Shown one piece after another: positions 9,014 to 17,415 of a stretch of 64,000 bases of DNA. Position 1 is the stretch's first letter. Each line of letters begins with the position of its first letter. Source of the DNA: an uncultured Eubacteriales bacterium. GTDB taxonomy: Bacteria > Bacillota > Clostridia > Oscillospirales > Acutalibacteraceae. The DNA is taken from assembly GCA_934525065.1 (NCBI GenBank), contig CAKSYX010000006.1, forward strand, positions 1-64,000, written 5' to 3'. The notes below the pieces were generated by a model. The model worked only from the letters and a program-made list of their open reading frames with translations. It made no database searches and was not told the origin of the DNA. A program made the translations under genes and the position numbers.

Positions 9014-9964
9014 TTATCTGCTGCCCTTGTCATACGGAATACCCTCGGCCTTGGGTGCTCTTGACTTCTTTGAGGTGAGCGCAAGAACGATGAGTGAGAT
9101 GATGTAAGGCATCATGTTGTATACCGCACTCGGAATGTTGAGTGCCGCAAGGAAATCAATTCCCGAATAAACGTTTGAAAGTGCTCTGAACATGCCGAAC
9201 AGCAAACCTGCAAGCGCTATTCTTGTCGGTTTCCACTGGCCGAAGATCATAACGGCAAGCGCGAGGAAGCCAAAGCCGGCAACACCATATTCAAATTTCC
9301 ATTCGCTGACACCGCTGGTGACGTAGATGATTCCGCCGAGACCGCCGAGCGCACCGGAGATGAGAACACCGGCATAGCGCATTTTGTAGACGTTGACGCC
9401 GACGCTTGCTGCTGCCTGAGGATGCTCACCGCAGGCCATGAGCCTGAGTCCGAACTTTGTTTTGTAAAGTGTAACATAGGAAACAATAAGAAGCAGGAAA
9501 GCAACGAGCATAAACCAGTTGAATTCAAAGCCCTTAATGTTCACTATGAATGCCTGCTTGGGTTTGATGTATTCGACGACCGAAGAAACGTTGTCCGGGT
9601 TCGTTTTGGTGTTGATCGATTTGACAATAACGGTGGCCGCGGCAGTGCCGAGAATGTTGAGCGCTGTGCCGACAATTGTCTGGTCGGCTTTAAAGCTGAT
9701 GCAGGCAACGCCGAGCAGTGAGGAATAGATAACGCCGATTGCCGCCGCAACAAGAATAACAAGCAGGATAATAACGATTGCCGGAGCTTCCGGAAAAGCG
9801 GCGGCAAGGTATCGCATGGTGAGCGTTCCGCCGAGCGCACCCATAACCATGATTCCCTCAAGGCCGAGGTTGATTACGCCGGAGTGCTCAGAAAAGCAGC
9901 CGCCGAGCGCAACGAGAATCAGAACAGAGGCGTAAAGTAATGTGTATTGAATAAGCAGTGACAT
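9014..9964 (-). CDS. Nucleoside ABC transporter permease (NupQ type)
   Basis: A 316-residue integral membrane subunit of a BMP-type nucleoside importer (BPD_transp_2 family). The conserved opening motif HSGVINLGLEGIMVMGALGG is near residues 27-46, followed by about eight further hydrophobic segments. It pairs with the adjacent permease to form the channel energised by the ATPase encoded upstream. The start codon overlaps or abuts the stop of the preceding permease gene, indicating translational coupling. The C-terminal tail is short and charged. The substrate assignment rests on the operon, since all neighbours handle nucleosides. Confidence 0.92.
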   Translation of the reverse strand: MSLLIQYTLLYASVLILVALGGCFSEHSGVINLGLEGIMVMGALGGTLTMRYLAAAFPEAPAIVIILLVILVAAAIGVIYSSLLGVACISFKADQTIVGTALNILGTAAATVIVKSINTKTNPDNVSSVVEYIKPKQAFIVNIKGFEFNWFMLVAFLLLIVSYVTLYKTKFGLRLMACGEHPQAAASVGVNVYKMRYAGVLISGALGGLGGIIYVTSGVSEWKFEYGVAGFGFLALAVMIFGQWKPTRIALAGLLFGMFRALSNVYSGIDFLAALNIPSAVYNMMPYIISLIVLALTSKKSRAPKAEGIPYDKGSR

Positions 9965-11109
9965 TATTTATTGCCTCCTTCCTTTTTTGCTTCGGTCTGT
10001 TTTGCCGCGTCCTTTTCGTCTTTCTTGGCAAGGTGTTTATTGAGCGCGTACTTCATGAAGAATACGAAGCCGCAAAGATAAATAATGATTGCCGAGATGA
10101 GGTCGGATATCTGCGAGGGATAAAGCATTTTGTCGATGTGTGAGCCGCCCTCGGTGATGTGCTGAATGAAGAACGAGGAGAGGATTGAGCCTATCGGATT
10201 AAGTCCGCCGAGGAAGGCCGCCGCAATTCCGTTGAAGCCCATTGCAGGAACGGAGGAGGTGCTGCAGTTCCATTGCTCATAGCTTGTCAGATAGAAGAAC
10301 GCAGCTCCGGTTGCGGCGAGCGCGCCGCCTATTGCAAGCGTAACGATGATGTTGCGCTTCTCGTTCATGCCGCAGTATTTGGCGGCGTTTTTGTTGAAGC
10401 CGGTGGCCTTGAGTTCATAGCCGAACTTGGTCTTTTCAAGCATTACCCAGACGAGAACCGAAATGATAATTGCAAGCGGAACCGCGATTGTCATATACTC
10501 GTTGTCCAAAAACAGCTTGTCAAGGCCGAGGGAGGGAATGAGCGCCGAAGGGTTCTTATATTTGAGAACGACTGTATAGGGGCTTGCTTCTTCTTTGACA
10601 TTTGTCAGAAGCATATTTATCGAGTAGAGCGAGATCCAGTTGAGCATGATTCCGCTTATGACCTCGTTGACGTTGCAGTATGCCTTGAGCAGACCACCGA
10701 TTGCGCCGGAAAGAGCTCCGCCTGCGGCCGCGAGAAGGATGCAGACCCACCACGGGAGGTTCCACGCGAGAGCCGCGTAAAGCGAAAGGCCGATGCCGAG
10801 AGCATACTGTCCTGCCGCGCCGATGTTGAAAAGGCCGACCTTATAGCAGAACAGAATTGAAAGTGAGCACATGATGAGCGGTGCCGTTTTAACGAGTGTA
10901 TCGCCGAAGTATTTGAATCTGGCTTCGGGCTTTGAATAGTTCATGAAGTTTCTCACAAGGTCGCCGATTGCCTTTGCCGCTCCGTCGGGATTGATGAAGA
11001 GCAAAACAATGTAGCCTATGAGAAGACCGAGAAGGATGCAGACGAGTGAGGAAAGCACGGCCTGAACGCCGCTGTTTTTGAAAAACAAACGAAGCTTATT
11101 TTTCTTCAT
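9964..11109 (-). CDS. Nucleoside ABC transporter permease (NupP type)
   Basis: A 381-residue membrane permease of the BMP/NupNOPQ importer family. A short basic N terminus (MKKNKLRLFFKNS) precedes about ten hydrophobic segments, including the family motifs LFNIGAAGQYALGIG and NEVISGIMLNWI. I chose the ATG at 11109 because AGGAGGAAAAGAAAG precedes it. Longer in-frame starts lie inside the ATPase gene. The start overlaps the ATPase stop codon by 14 bases and the stop is coupled to the next permease. The cytoplasmic C-terminal tail is rich in Lys and Glu. Confidence 0.92.
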   Translation of the reverse strand: MKKNKLRLFFKNSGVQAVLSSLVCILLGLLIGYIVLLFINPDGAAKAIGDLVRNFMNYSKPEARFKYFGDTLVKTAPLIMCSLSILFCYKVGLFNIGAAGQYALGIGLSLYAALAWNLPWWVCILLAAAGGALSGAIGGLLKAYCNVNEVISGIMLNWISLYSINMLLTNVKEEASPYTVVLKYKNPSALIPSLGLDKLFLDNEYMTIAVPLAIIISVLVWVMLEKTKFGYELKATGFNKNAAKYCGMNEKRNIIVTLAIGGALAATGAAFFYLTSYEQWNCSTSSVPAMGFNGIAAAFLGGLNPIGSILSSFFIQHITEGGSHIDKMLYPSQISDLISAIIIYLCGFVFFMKYALNKHLAKKDEKDAAKQTEAKKEGGNK

Positions 11110-12646
11110 CTTTCTTTTCCTCCTTCCTCTTAGCGCCGGCCATGTAAAGACCAAGCTCCTGTGCGTCGGTGGTCTTGGGGTCAAGCTCACCGACTATTTC
11201 GCCTTCATACATAACAAGAATTCTGTCCGGAACAGAAAGAACCTCGTCAAGCTCAAGGGAAACAAGCAGAACAGCCTTGCCGGCATCACGGCAGGCAACG
11301 AGCTGCTTGTGAATATACTCGATTGCACCGACGTCAAGACCTCTTGTTGGCTGAACGGCAACAAGGAGCTCGGGCTTCTTGTCAATTTCGCGCGCAACAA
11401 TGGCTTTTTGCTGGTTTCCGCCGGACATGCTTCTTGCAACAGTTACCGAACCCTGACCGGAACGCACGTCATACTGTTCAATCAGCTTATCCGAATAGGC
11501 GCGGATGTTTTTCTTTTTCAAAAAGCCGAACCTGTTTGTAAACTGCGGCTCAAAATAACGTTCAAGGATCATGTTGTTTTCGAGTGAATAGTCAAGAACA
11601 AGGCCGTGCTTGTGTCTGTCCTCGGGAATGTGGCTCATTCCGGCGATGTTCCTTTTCCTGATCGGTGCTTTTGTAATATCTTTGCCGAGGAGAGTGATTT
11701 TTCCGTTTTTGACGGGTTCAAGACCCGTCAGGCCGTAGACGAACTCCGTCTGGCCGTTTCCGTCGATACCGGCAAGGCAGACGATTTCACCCGCGCGAAC
11801 GTTGAAGGAAACGTTTTTTACGGCGTCGTTTTTGTGCAGCTTGCTTGCGACGCTGACGTTCCTGACGTCAAGAATGACATCGCCCGGCTTTTTCTCTTCC
11901 TTGTGAACGGCAAAATCAACGTCTCTGCCGACCATCATCCGGGAAAGCTCTTCCTTCGTGGTGTCCTTGATGTCAACCGTGCCGATGTATTTGCCTTTGC
12001 GCAAAACGGTGCAGCGGTCGGCAACCTCCATAATTTCGTTGAGCTTGTGAGAGATGAAAAGAATGCTCTTGCCTTCCTTGGCAAGATTTTTCATAATTTG
12101 CATAAGCTCCTCAATTTCCTGCGGAGTGAGAACTGCCGTAGGTTCGTCAAAAATAAGGATCTCGTTTTCGCGGTAAAGCATTTTGAGAATTTCCGTGCGC
12201 TGCTGCATACCGACGCTGATGTCCTCAATGAGCGCATCAAGGTCAACCTCAAGGCCGTATTTCTTGGAAAGCTCAAGAACCTTCTTGCGCGCCTCACTCT
12301 TCTTCAAAAAGCCGAATTTGTTCGGCTCGATTCCGAGAATGATGTTATCAAGAACGGAAAAGCATTCAACGAGCTTGAAGTGCTGGTGAACCATTCCGAT
12401 TCCGAGCGCGGTCGCGTCATTCGGGTCATTGATCTGAACCTTTTTTCCGTCCTTGCGGATTTCTCCCTCCTCCGCCTGATAAAGACCGAAAAGAACCGAC
12501 ATAAGGGTCGATTTTCCCGCTCCGTTTTCTCCGAGCAGAGCATGGATCTCTCCCTTTTTCAGCCTCAGGGTTATGTTGTCGTTTGCAATGATTCCGGGGA
12601 AGCGCTTTGTAATTCCCAACATCTCAATTGCGTATTTTTCTTCCAT
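11096..12646 (-). CDS. Nucleoside ABC transporter ATPase (NupO type), two ABC domains
   Basis: A 516-residue cytoplasmic protein with tandem ABC domains, as usual for sugar and nucleoside importers. Domain 1 has a canonical Walker A (GENGAGKST, about residues 38-46), the signature region ISVGMQQR and Walker B ILIFDEP. Domain 2 has the degenerate Walker A AGIDGNGQTE but a good signature SGGNQQK and Walker B-like region LLVAVQPTRGLD. This asymmetry is normal for the family. The ATG at 12646 has AAGGAGATGAAGCA upstream; a frame extension to 12673 lacks an RBS. A terminator and a palindrome lie between this gene and the binding-protein gene upstream. Confidence 0.94.
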   Translation of the reverse strand: MEEKYAIEMLGITKRFPGIIANDNITLRLKKGEIHALLGENGAGKSTLMSVLFGLYQAEEGEIRKDGKKVQINDPNDATALGIGMVHQHFKLVECFSVLDNIILGIEPNKFGFLKKSEARKKVLELSKKYGLEVDLDALIEDISVGMQQRTEILKMLYRENEILIFDEPTAVLTPQEIEELMQIMKNLAKEGKSILFISHKLNEIMEVADRCTVLRKGKYIGTVDIKDTTKEELSRMMVGRDVDFAVHKEEKKPGDVILDVRNVSVASKLHKNDAVKNVSFNVRAGEIVCLAGIDGNGQTEFVYGLTGLEPVKNGKITLLGKDITKAPIRKRNIAGMSHIPEDRHKHGLVLDYSLENNMILERYFEPQFTNRFGFLKKKNIRAYSDKLIEQYDVRSGQGSVTVARSMSGGNQQKAIVAREIDKKPELLVAVQPTRGLDVGAIEYIHKQLVACRDAGKAVLLVSLELDEVLSVPDRILVMYEGEIVGELDPKTTDAQELGLYMAGAKRKEEKKDEEK

Positions 12647-12676
12647 TGCTTCATCTCCTTGAGATAATATCAATTA

Positions 12677-12743
12677 TCTGTTATTTATTATCTCCTATCT
12701 GTTACCTGAACCGGAAATCGGATAACAGATAATAAATAACAGA
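12677..12743 (-). repeat. 17-bp perfect inverted repeat between bmp and ATPase genes
   Basis: Arms 12677-12693 and 12727-12743 are perfect reverse complements. TATCTGTTA occurs twice in the left half and its complement twice in the right half, so alternative slipped pairings are possible. The position suggests an mRNA processing or stability element. Confidence 0.7.
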
Positions 12744-12750
12744 CAGAGGT

Positions 12751-12782
12751 AAAAAACGGGCTGCCGCTCAACGCAGCAGCCC
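12751..12782 (-). terminator. Internal (attenuating) terminator after the BMP lipoprotein gene
   Basis: On the minus strand GGGCTGC (12782-12776) pairs with GCAGCCC (12764-12758) and is followed by a run of six uridines. It lies inside the operon, 30 bases after the lipoprotein stop codon, so partial read-through would give more binding protein than membrane subunits. Confidence 0.8.
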
Positions 12783-12815
12783 CACGATAATTTATAACTG
12801 AGCTTCAGTTTGAAA

Positions 12816-14039
12816 TTATTTGATCTTGCCCTGATCGTCAACGGTAACGTTGGTAACGGTCGGCATCTTGGTGGTGTCGTTTGAAACCTTAACCTTGCCG
12901 TCGAACATATCCTTAACAAGCTTTGCATAATCGTCCTTGGTGAACTTGCCGTCAGCGAACTGAGTGCTGTCCATCGGAATCTGAACATAGTTCTTGGTTG
13001 CATCGTCGCCGTTAACAAGGCCGAGAGTTTCAATCTTGCCTGCAAAGTCAGCCCACTTGCCGTCAATGATAACAGCCTTGAGGGTGTCATATGTTGCGGG
13101 ATAGAGACCCTTCATAGCGGAGGTAACGGTGATGCCCTTACCATACTTGCCGTCGATGATAGCAGCCTGGTCAACGTCAACGCCGATAACCTTGCCGCCT
13201 GCCTTCTTAGCAGCTTCAGCAGCTGAAGTATAGATTCCGCCGCCGCAAGCGAAGACAACTTCTGTGCCCTTGCCGTACCATGTGTCCATAACAGCAGTGA
13301 TGTCAGCGTCGCCGTTGAACTGACCGCCGTAGATGTAGTTGAGCTCAACCTTCTTGTCAAGTTCCTTTGCAGCAGCGTCAGCGCCCTGAACAAAACCGTA
13401 ACCGTAGCGAACAACAGCGGGAACTGCCATGCCGCCGAGGAAGCCGAGCTTCTCATAGCCGAGCTTAACAGCAGCATAACCTGCCATGTAGCCGCAGAGC
13501 TCTTCCTGGTATACTGCGCAGTATACATTGGAGATGTCTGCATAGTCTTCGAACTTGTAGCTGTCGGGATCGTAGTTATACTTTTCGCCCTTTGCGGCAA
13601 CAGCTGTTTCAAGAATGTCACCCTTGGCAACGTCAAGAGCGATGAACTTTGTGTCCTTGTGCTTCGGAGCAGCTTCAAAGATCGCGCCGCCGAAAGCGTA
13701 ACCGGGCATAACAATTACGTTAAAGCCTTCGTCAATAGCCTTTTCGATGGTCTTAACGCGTTCCTGAGTGGAGTCACCTGCGGGTTTGAAATAGTTGAAT
13801 TCAACCTTATTCTCTTCGCAGAAAGCCTTGCAGGCTTCATAGGTGGTCTGATTGAAGGACTCGTCGGTGATGTCGCCGTAGTCGGTTACCATTGCAACCT
13901 TGTAAGCTGAGGTATCAGCAGCAGGTGTGCTTTCGGATTCGCCGCTCGACGCTGTTGTTGTGTCGCCGCTTCCGCCGCCGCAGGCAACGAGAGCGAAAAC
14001 CATGAGAGCTGCGAGCAAAACTGCAAGAAGTTTTTTCAT
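12816..14039 (-). CDS. BMP-family nucleoside-binding lipoprotein
   Basis: A 407-residue extracellular substrate-binding lipoprotein of the Med/PnrA/TmpC family, which captures nucleosides for an ABC importer. The N terminus MKKLLAVLLAALMVFALVAC is a lipoprotein signal with the lipobox LVAC; the Cys at 20 is the likely lipidation site. A Gly/Ser/Thr-rich linker follows, then the BMP domain beginning YKVAMVTDYG. AAGGAGG precedes the ATG. It has its own promoter upstream and a terminator downstream, consistent with higher expression than the rest of the transporter. Which nucleosides it binds is not visible. Confidence 0.93.
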   Translation of the reverse strand: MKKLLAVLLAALMVFALVACGGGSGDTTTASSGESESTPAADTSAYKVAMVTDYGDITDESFNQTTYEACKAFCEENKVEFNYFKPAGDSTQERVKTIEKAIDEGFNVIVMPGYAFGGAIFEAAPKHKDTKFIALDVAKGDILETAVAAKGEKYNYDPDSYKFEDYADISNVYCAVYQEELCGYMAGYAAVKLGYEKLGFLGGMAVPAVVRYGYGFVQGADAAAKELDKKVELNYIYGGQFNGDADITAVMDTWYGKGTEVVFACGGGIYTSAAEAAKKAGGKVIGVDVDQAAIIDGKYGKGITVTSAMKGLYPATYDTLKAVIIDGKWADFAGKIETLGLVNGDDATKNYVQIPMDSTQFADGKFTKDDYAKLVKDMFDGKVKVSNDTTKMPTVTNVTVDDQGKIK

Positions 14040-14111
14040 ATTGGATTTCCTCCTTAATATTGGGTCTGAATTTTTGAACGGAATCTTGCCGTCCGTCCTG
14101 TGACCGAGAAC

Positions 14112-14139
14112 ATTATACCATATTATCCAAAAAATTCAA
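14112..14139 (-). promoter_or_regulatory. Internal promoter before the BMP lipoprotein gene
   Basis: TTGAAT (14139-14134), a 16-base spacer and TATAAT (14117-14112) on the minus strand, in the 149-base gap between cdd and the lipoprotein gene. Confidence 0.7.
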
Positions 14140-14188
14140 CACCGGAAACGGCTTTTTTTATCAAATCTACAGTTTTGTTACCGATTTT

Positions 14189-14611
14189 TTACAATTGCGG
14201 CTTTTTGAGGTCACTCGGAGAAAAGCCGAACGGAAGAATCTCTCTGAGGATAAAGCTTTTGAATTCTTCGCCGTTTTTTCCGAAAATGACGCGGAAAGAG
14301 TCCATGTCGCAAAACTCGGCCATAACCTGGCGGCAGACGCCGCAGGGAGCAAAGTAGTCCGCAAAATCAAGCTCATAGCCGCCGACAACGGCAATCGCCT
14401 CAAATTCGCGTTCTCCTTCGCTGATTGCTTTGAAAAAAGCTGTGCGTTCGGCGCAGTTTGTCGGGGAATATGCCGCATTTTCAATGTTGCAGCCGAGATA
14501 GACCTTTCCGCTTTTTGAAAGCAGAGCCGCTCCGACTGTGTGGTGTGAATAGGGCACATAGGCGTTTTTTGCCGCCTCTTTCGCAAGAGCGATAAGTTCA
14601 AGTTCAGTCAT
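14189..14611 (-). CDS. cdd: Cytidine deaminase
   Basis: This enzyme deaminates cytidine and deoxycytidine to uridine and deoxyuridine, which Pdp can then cleave. The 140-residue length suits the small tetrameric Gram-positive type. Zinc ligands and catalytic base are present: C53-A-E55 and the PCGVC motif with C90 and C93. I chose the ATG at 14611, preceded by GAGGAGCGCGCA; longer frames extend into deoB. It begins ten bases after the deoB stop codon, so it is surely co-transcribed. The C terminus ends FSPSDLKKPQL. Confidence 0.96.
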   Translation of the reverse strand: MTELELIALAKEAAKNAYVPYSHHTVGAALLSKSGKVYLGCNIENAAYSPTNCAERTAFFKAISEGEREFEAIAVVGGYELDFADYFAPCGVCRQVMAEFCDMDSFRVIFGKNGEEFKSFILREILPFGFSPSDLKKPQL

Positions 14612-14621
14612 TGCGCGCTCC

Positions 14622-15785
14622 TCAAAGAATATCGTTTTTAAAGCTTTCTCCGGCAATGTCTGCGGAAACCGAGAATATGTCCGCAACTGTTTTGCCGATG
14701 TCCGCGTAGGTCGGGCGAATGCCGAGATTCACGCTTTTGACCTGCTTTCCGAGGACGAGAAGGGGAATGTATTCCCTTGAGTGGTCGGTGCTCGGAGTAA
14801 TCGGGTCGCAGCCGTGGTCGGCCGTGATGATTAAAATATCATCGTCGCAAAGTGTCGGAAGAAAATCGCCGAGCCACTTGTCAAATTCCATCAGCGCGTT
14901 CGCGTATCCGGGGGCGTTGTTCCTGTGACCGAAAACCATATCAAAGTCAACGAGGTTCGTGAAGCAAAGGCCGAGGAAATCAGTTTTTGAAAACTCAAGC
15001 GTTTTTTTCATTCCGTCTGCGTTTGAAACTGTCGGGTTGGCTTTTTGAAGACCTTTTCCTGCGAAGATGTCATAAATCTTTCCGACCGGGATGACGTCAA
15101 GGCCGCTTTTGGTGAGGCAGTCTATCAGCGTATCCTTCGGAGGAACAAGTGAAAAGTCGTGCCGTCTTGCGGTGCGTTTGAATGGATATTCGCCTTCAAA
15201 CGGTCTTGCAATAACTCTGCCGACTGCGTATTCTCCGGTGAGAAGCTCGCGTGCAATTCGGCAGTATTCATAAAGCTGCTCAACCGGAACAACGCTTTCG
15301 TGCGCCGCAATCTGGAAAACGCTGTCAGCCGAGGTGTAAACTATCAGAGCGCCGGTTTCCATGTGCTCTTTTCCGTAGTCGGCGATGACCTTTGTTCCGG
15401 AATACGGCTTGTTGCAAAGCACGCCGCGTCCTGTACGCTTTGAAAATTCGTCAAGCAGCTTTTTCGGAAAACCGTTTGGGAAAGTCGGCATAGCTTTTTC
15501 AGAAATAAGGCCGCAGATTTCCCAGTGACCAGTTGTGGTGTCCTTTCCCTTTGAGCGCTCGGTGCATTTTCCGTAAGCTCCGGCCGGATTTTCAACGCCT
15601 TCTGCAAAGTCAACGCCGTCAATGTTGAAAAGACCTGCCTTTTTGAGGTTTGGTACGGAAAAGCCGGGCTGAATCGAGCAGGCTTTGATTGTGTTGCTGC
15701 CCTCGTCGCCGTAATCCGCCGCGTCGGGAAGTTCGCCGATTCCGACGCTGTCAAGAACGATGAGAAAAACTCTTTTTATGCTCAT
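14622..15785 (-). CDS. deoB: Phosphopentomutase
   Basis: DeoB interconverts ribose- or deoxyribose-1-phosphate and the 5-phosphate, linking nucleoside phosphorolysis to DeoC. The 387-residue protein belongs to the alkaline phosphatase superfamily. Metal and phosphate site motifs are visible: VLDSVGIGELPDA with D12, the phospho-threonine region DTTTGHWE, and ITADHGCDPITPSTDHSREY near the C terminus. Length is normal. AAAGGA precedes the ATG. It sits between deoD and cdd in the same orientation. Confidence 0.97.
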   Translation of the reverse strand: MSIKRVFLIVLDSVGIGELPDAADYGDEGSNTIKACSIQPGFSVPNLKKAGLFNIDGVDFAEGVENPAGAYGKCTERSKGKDTTTGHWEICGLISEKAMPTFPNGFPKKLLDEFSKRTGRGVLCNKPYSGTKVIADYGKEHMETGALIVYTSADSVFQIAAHESVVPVEQLYEYCRIARELLTGEYAVGRVIARPFEGEYPFKRTARRHDFSLVPPKDTLIDCLTKSGLDVIPVGKIYDIFAGKGLQKANPTVSNADGMKKTLEFSKTDFLGLCFTNLVDFDMVFGHRNNAPGYANALMEFDKWLGDFLPTLCDDDILIITADHGCDPITPSTDHSREYIPLLVLGKQVKSVNLGIRPTYADIGKTVADIFSVSADIAGESFKNDIL

Positions 15786-15821
15786 ACCTGTGCTGTCCTT
15801 TCAAAAATTTTCGGAAAACCC

Positions 15822-16541
15822 TCAGTCCATTCTGACTGCGGTTTCAAGCGCAATCTTCATCATGTCGGTGAAGGTGTTCTGCCTTTCCTCTGCGGTGCAG
15901 CCCTCTCCGGTGAAGGGGAGATCTGAAATTGTGCAGATTGCAAGCGCACGCTTCTTGAGGTGCATTGCCGTGAGGTATAGACCGGCGGCCTCCATTTCAA
16001 CGGCAAGCGAACCTGCTTTCGCCCACTTTTTGAGGTTGTTTTCGTCTGCATCATAAAAGGTGTCAGAGGAATAAAGATTGCCGACCTTGAGCAAAACGCC
16101 GATGTCCTTTGCAGAATCAACCGCCGCGCAAAGCAACTCAAAAGAGCAGGTGGGGGCAATCGTTCCGGTAACGCCGTATTGCTTTCCGAAGCTTGAGTTT
16201 GTGTTTGCTCCGATTCCGGCAACAACGTCGCGCAGTTTTACGCCCTCGCCTATTCCACCGGCAGAGCCGATGCGTATGATGTTTTCAACGCCGTAAAGGC
16301 TGAAAAGCTCATATGAATAAATTCCGATTGACGGAATACCCATTCCGCTCGCCATTACCGAAACCTTGTGACCCTTATAAAAGCCGGTGTAGCCGTGGAT
16401 TCCTCTGACGTTGTTGACGAGAACCGCGTCTTCAAGGAAGGTTTGGGCAATCATCTTTGCCCTGAGAGGGTCGCCGGGCATGAGAACTGTTTTTGCAAAG
16501 CCGATGTCGTTCAGCGGGTTAATATGCGGTGTGTTGATCAT
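15822..16541 (-). CDS. deoD: Purine-nucleoside phosphorylase, DeoD type
   Basis: A 239-residue hexameric-type phosphorylase that splits purine (deoxy)nucleosides into base and (deoxy)ribose-1-phosphate. Family motifs are present: TPHINP at the start, MPGDPLRAK (phosphate site), GSAGGIGE, and VEMEAAGLY, with the C-terminal CTISDLPFTGE. The usual SDH of the E. coli enzyme is SDL here, so the base-binding loop differs slightly. AAAGGAG precedes the ATG. It is the second gene of the deo cluster, 36 bases after deoC. Confidence 0.96.
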   Translation of the reverse strand: MINTPHINPLNDIGFAKTVLMPGDPLRAKMIAQTFLEDAVLVNNVRGIHGYTGFYKGHKVSVMASGMGIPSIGIYSYELFSLYGVENIIRIGSAGGIGEGVKLRDVVAGIGANTNSSFGKQYGVTGTIAPTCSFELLCAAVDSAKDIGVLLKVGNLYSSDTFYDADENNLKKWAKAGSLAVEMEAAGLYLTAMHLKKRALAICTISDLPFTGEGCTAEERQNTFTDMMKIALETAVRMD

Positions 16542-16577
16542 AGTGATTTCTCCTTTGTATCCATATATGGATAGTTT

Positions 16578-17243
16578 TTAATAGCCGTGGGCTTCTTCGT
16601 TTTTAACAATTTTAACGATTCTGCTTGTGCCGAGCCTTGAAGCGCCGAGATTCAGCATATCCTCAGCGTCCTTGAGGCTTGCAATTCCGCCTGCTGCTTT
16701 GATTTTGAGGTGCGGCTTGACGTGGGAGGCGAAGAGGGCAATGTCCTCTCTTGTTGCTCCGCCGGTTGAAAAGCCCGTTGAGGTTTTGATATAGTCTGCG
16801 CCGGAGTCGGAAACGATTTCGCACATTTTGATTTTTTCTTCTTCTGTGAGCAGGCAGGTTTCAACAATGACCTTAAGGAGCTTTCCGCTGCAGCTTTCCT
16901 TCACGGCCTTGATCTCGTCCAAAACATAGTCATACATTTTGTCCTTGAGTGCGCCGATGTTGATTACCATGTCAATTTCGTCCGCGCCCTCCTTAACGGC
17001 CTCTGCGGCCTCAAAGCATTTGACGGCGGTCGTGTTGTAGCCGTTCGGGAAACCGATAACGGTGCAGATTTTGAGCTTGCTGCCAACATAGTCCTTTGCT
17101 CTTTTAACGTAAGCCGGGGGAAGGCAGACGCTTGCGCAGCCGTATTTGATTCCGTCATCGCAAAGAGTTTTGATGTCACTCCAGGTTGAGGCCTGGGCGA
17201 GCACGGTGTGGTCCACCTTTGAAAGGATACTTTTAAGTTCCAT
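16578..17243 (-). CDS. deoC: Deoxyribose-phosphate aldolase
   Basis: DeoC splits 2-deoxyribose-5-phosphate into glyceraldehyde-3-phosphate and acetaldehyde, so deoxynucleosides become a carbon source. The 221-residue protein is a class I TIM-barrel aldolase. The Schiff-base lysine lies in DYIKTSTGF and the second active-site lysine in KAAGGI. I chose the ATG at 17243, preceded by AAAAGGAGAATTACA; the longer frame would start inside the promoter region. It is the first gene of the nine-gene nucleoside cluster. Confidence 0.96.
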   Translation of the reverse strand: MELKSILSKVDHTVLAQASTWSDIKTLCDDGIKYGCASVCLPPAYVKRAKDYVGSKLKICTVIGFPNGYNTTAVKCFEAAEAVKEGADEIDMVINIGALKDKMYDYVLDEIKAVKESCSGKLLKVIVETCLLTEEEKIKMCEIVSDSGADYIKTSTGFSTGGATREDIALFASHVKPHLKIKAAGGIASLKDAEDMLNLGASRLGTSRIVKIVKNEEAHGY

Positions 17244-17310
17244 TGTAATTCTCCTTTTTGAGTTTTGACCGATTCTGACGAAAAAAGGCAGAACCGGTTT
17301 GTACAAAGTA

Positions 17311-17339
17311 ATTTTATCACGAAGCACTCAGACGGTCAA
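17311..17339 (-). promoter_or_regulatory. Promoter of the deoC-deoD-deoB-cdd operon
   Basis: TTGACC (17339-17334), a 17-base spacer and TAAAAT (17316-17311) on the minus strand. No clear operator or catabolite-response element was recognised beside it. Confidence 0.75.
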
Positions 17340-17363
17340 GAGCGGTTGAGCGAATTCTTCCGA

Positions 17364-17396
17364 CAAAAAAAGAGCCATGCAGTTTTGCATAGCCCT
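17364..17396 (-). terminator. Terminator of prfB
   Basis: An 11-bp stem on the minus strand (arms 17386-17396 and 17371-17381, loop AAAC) followed by a U run separates prfB from the deo promoter. Confidence 0.9.
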
Positions 17397-17415
17397 TCTG
17401 AAAACATTGTTGTTT

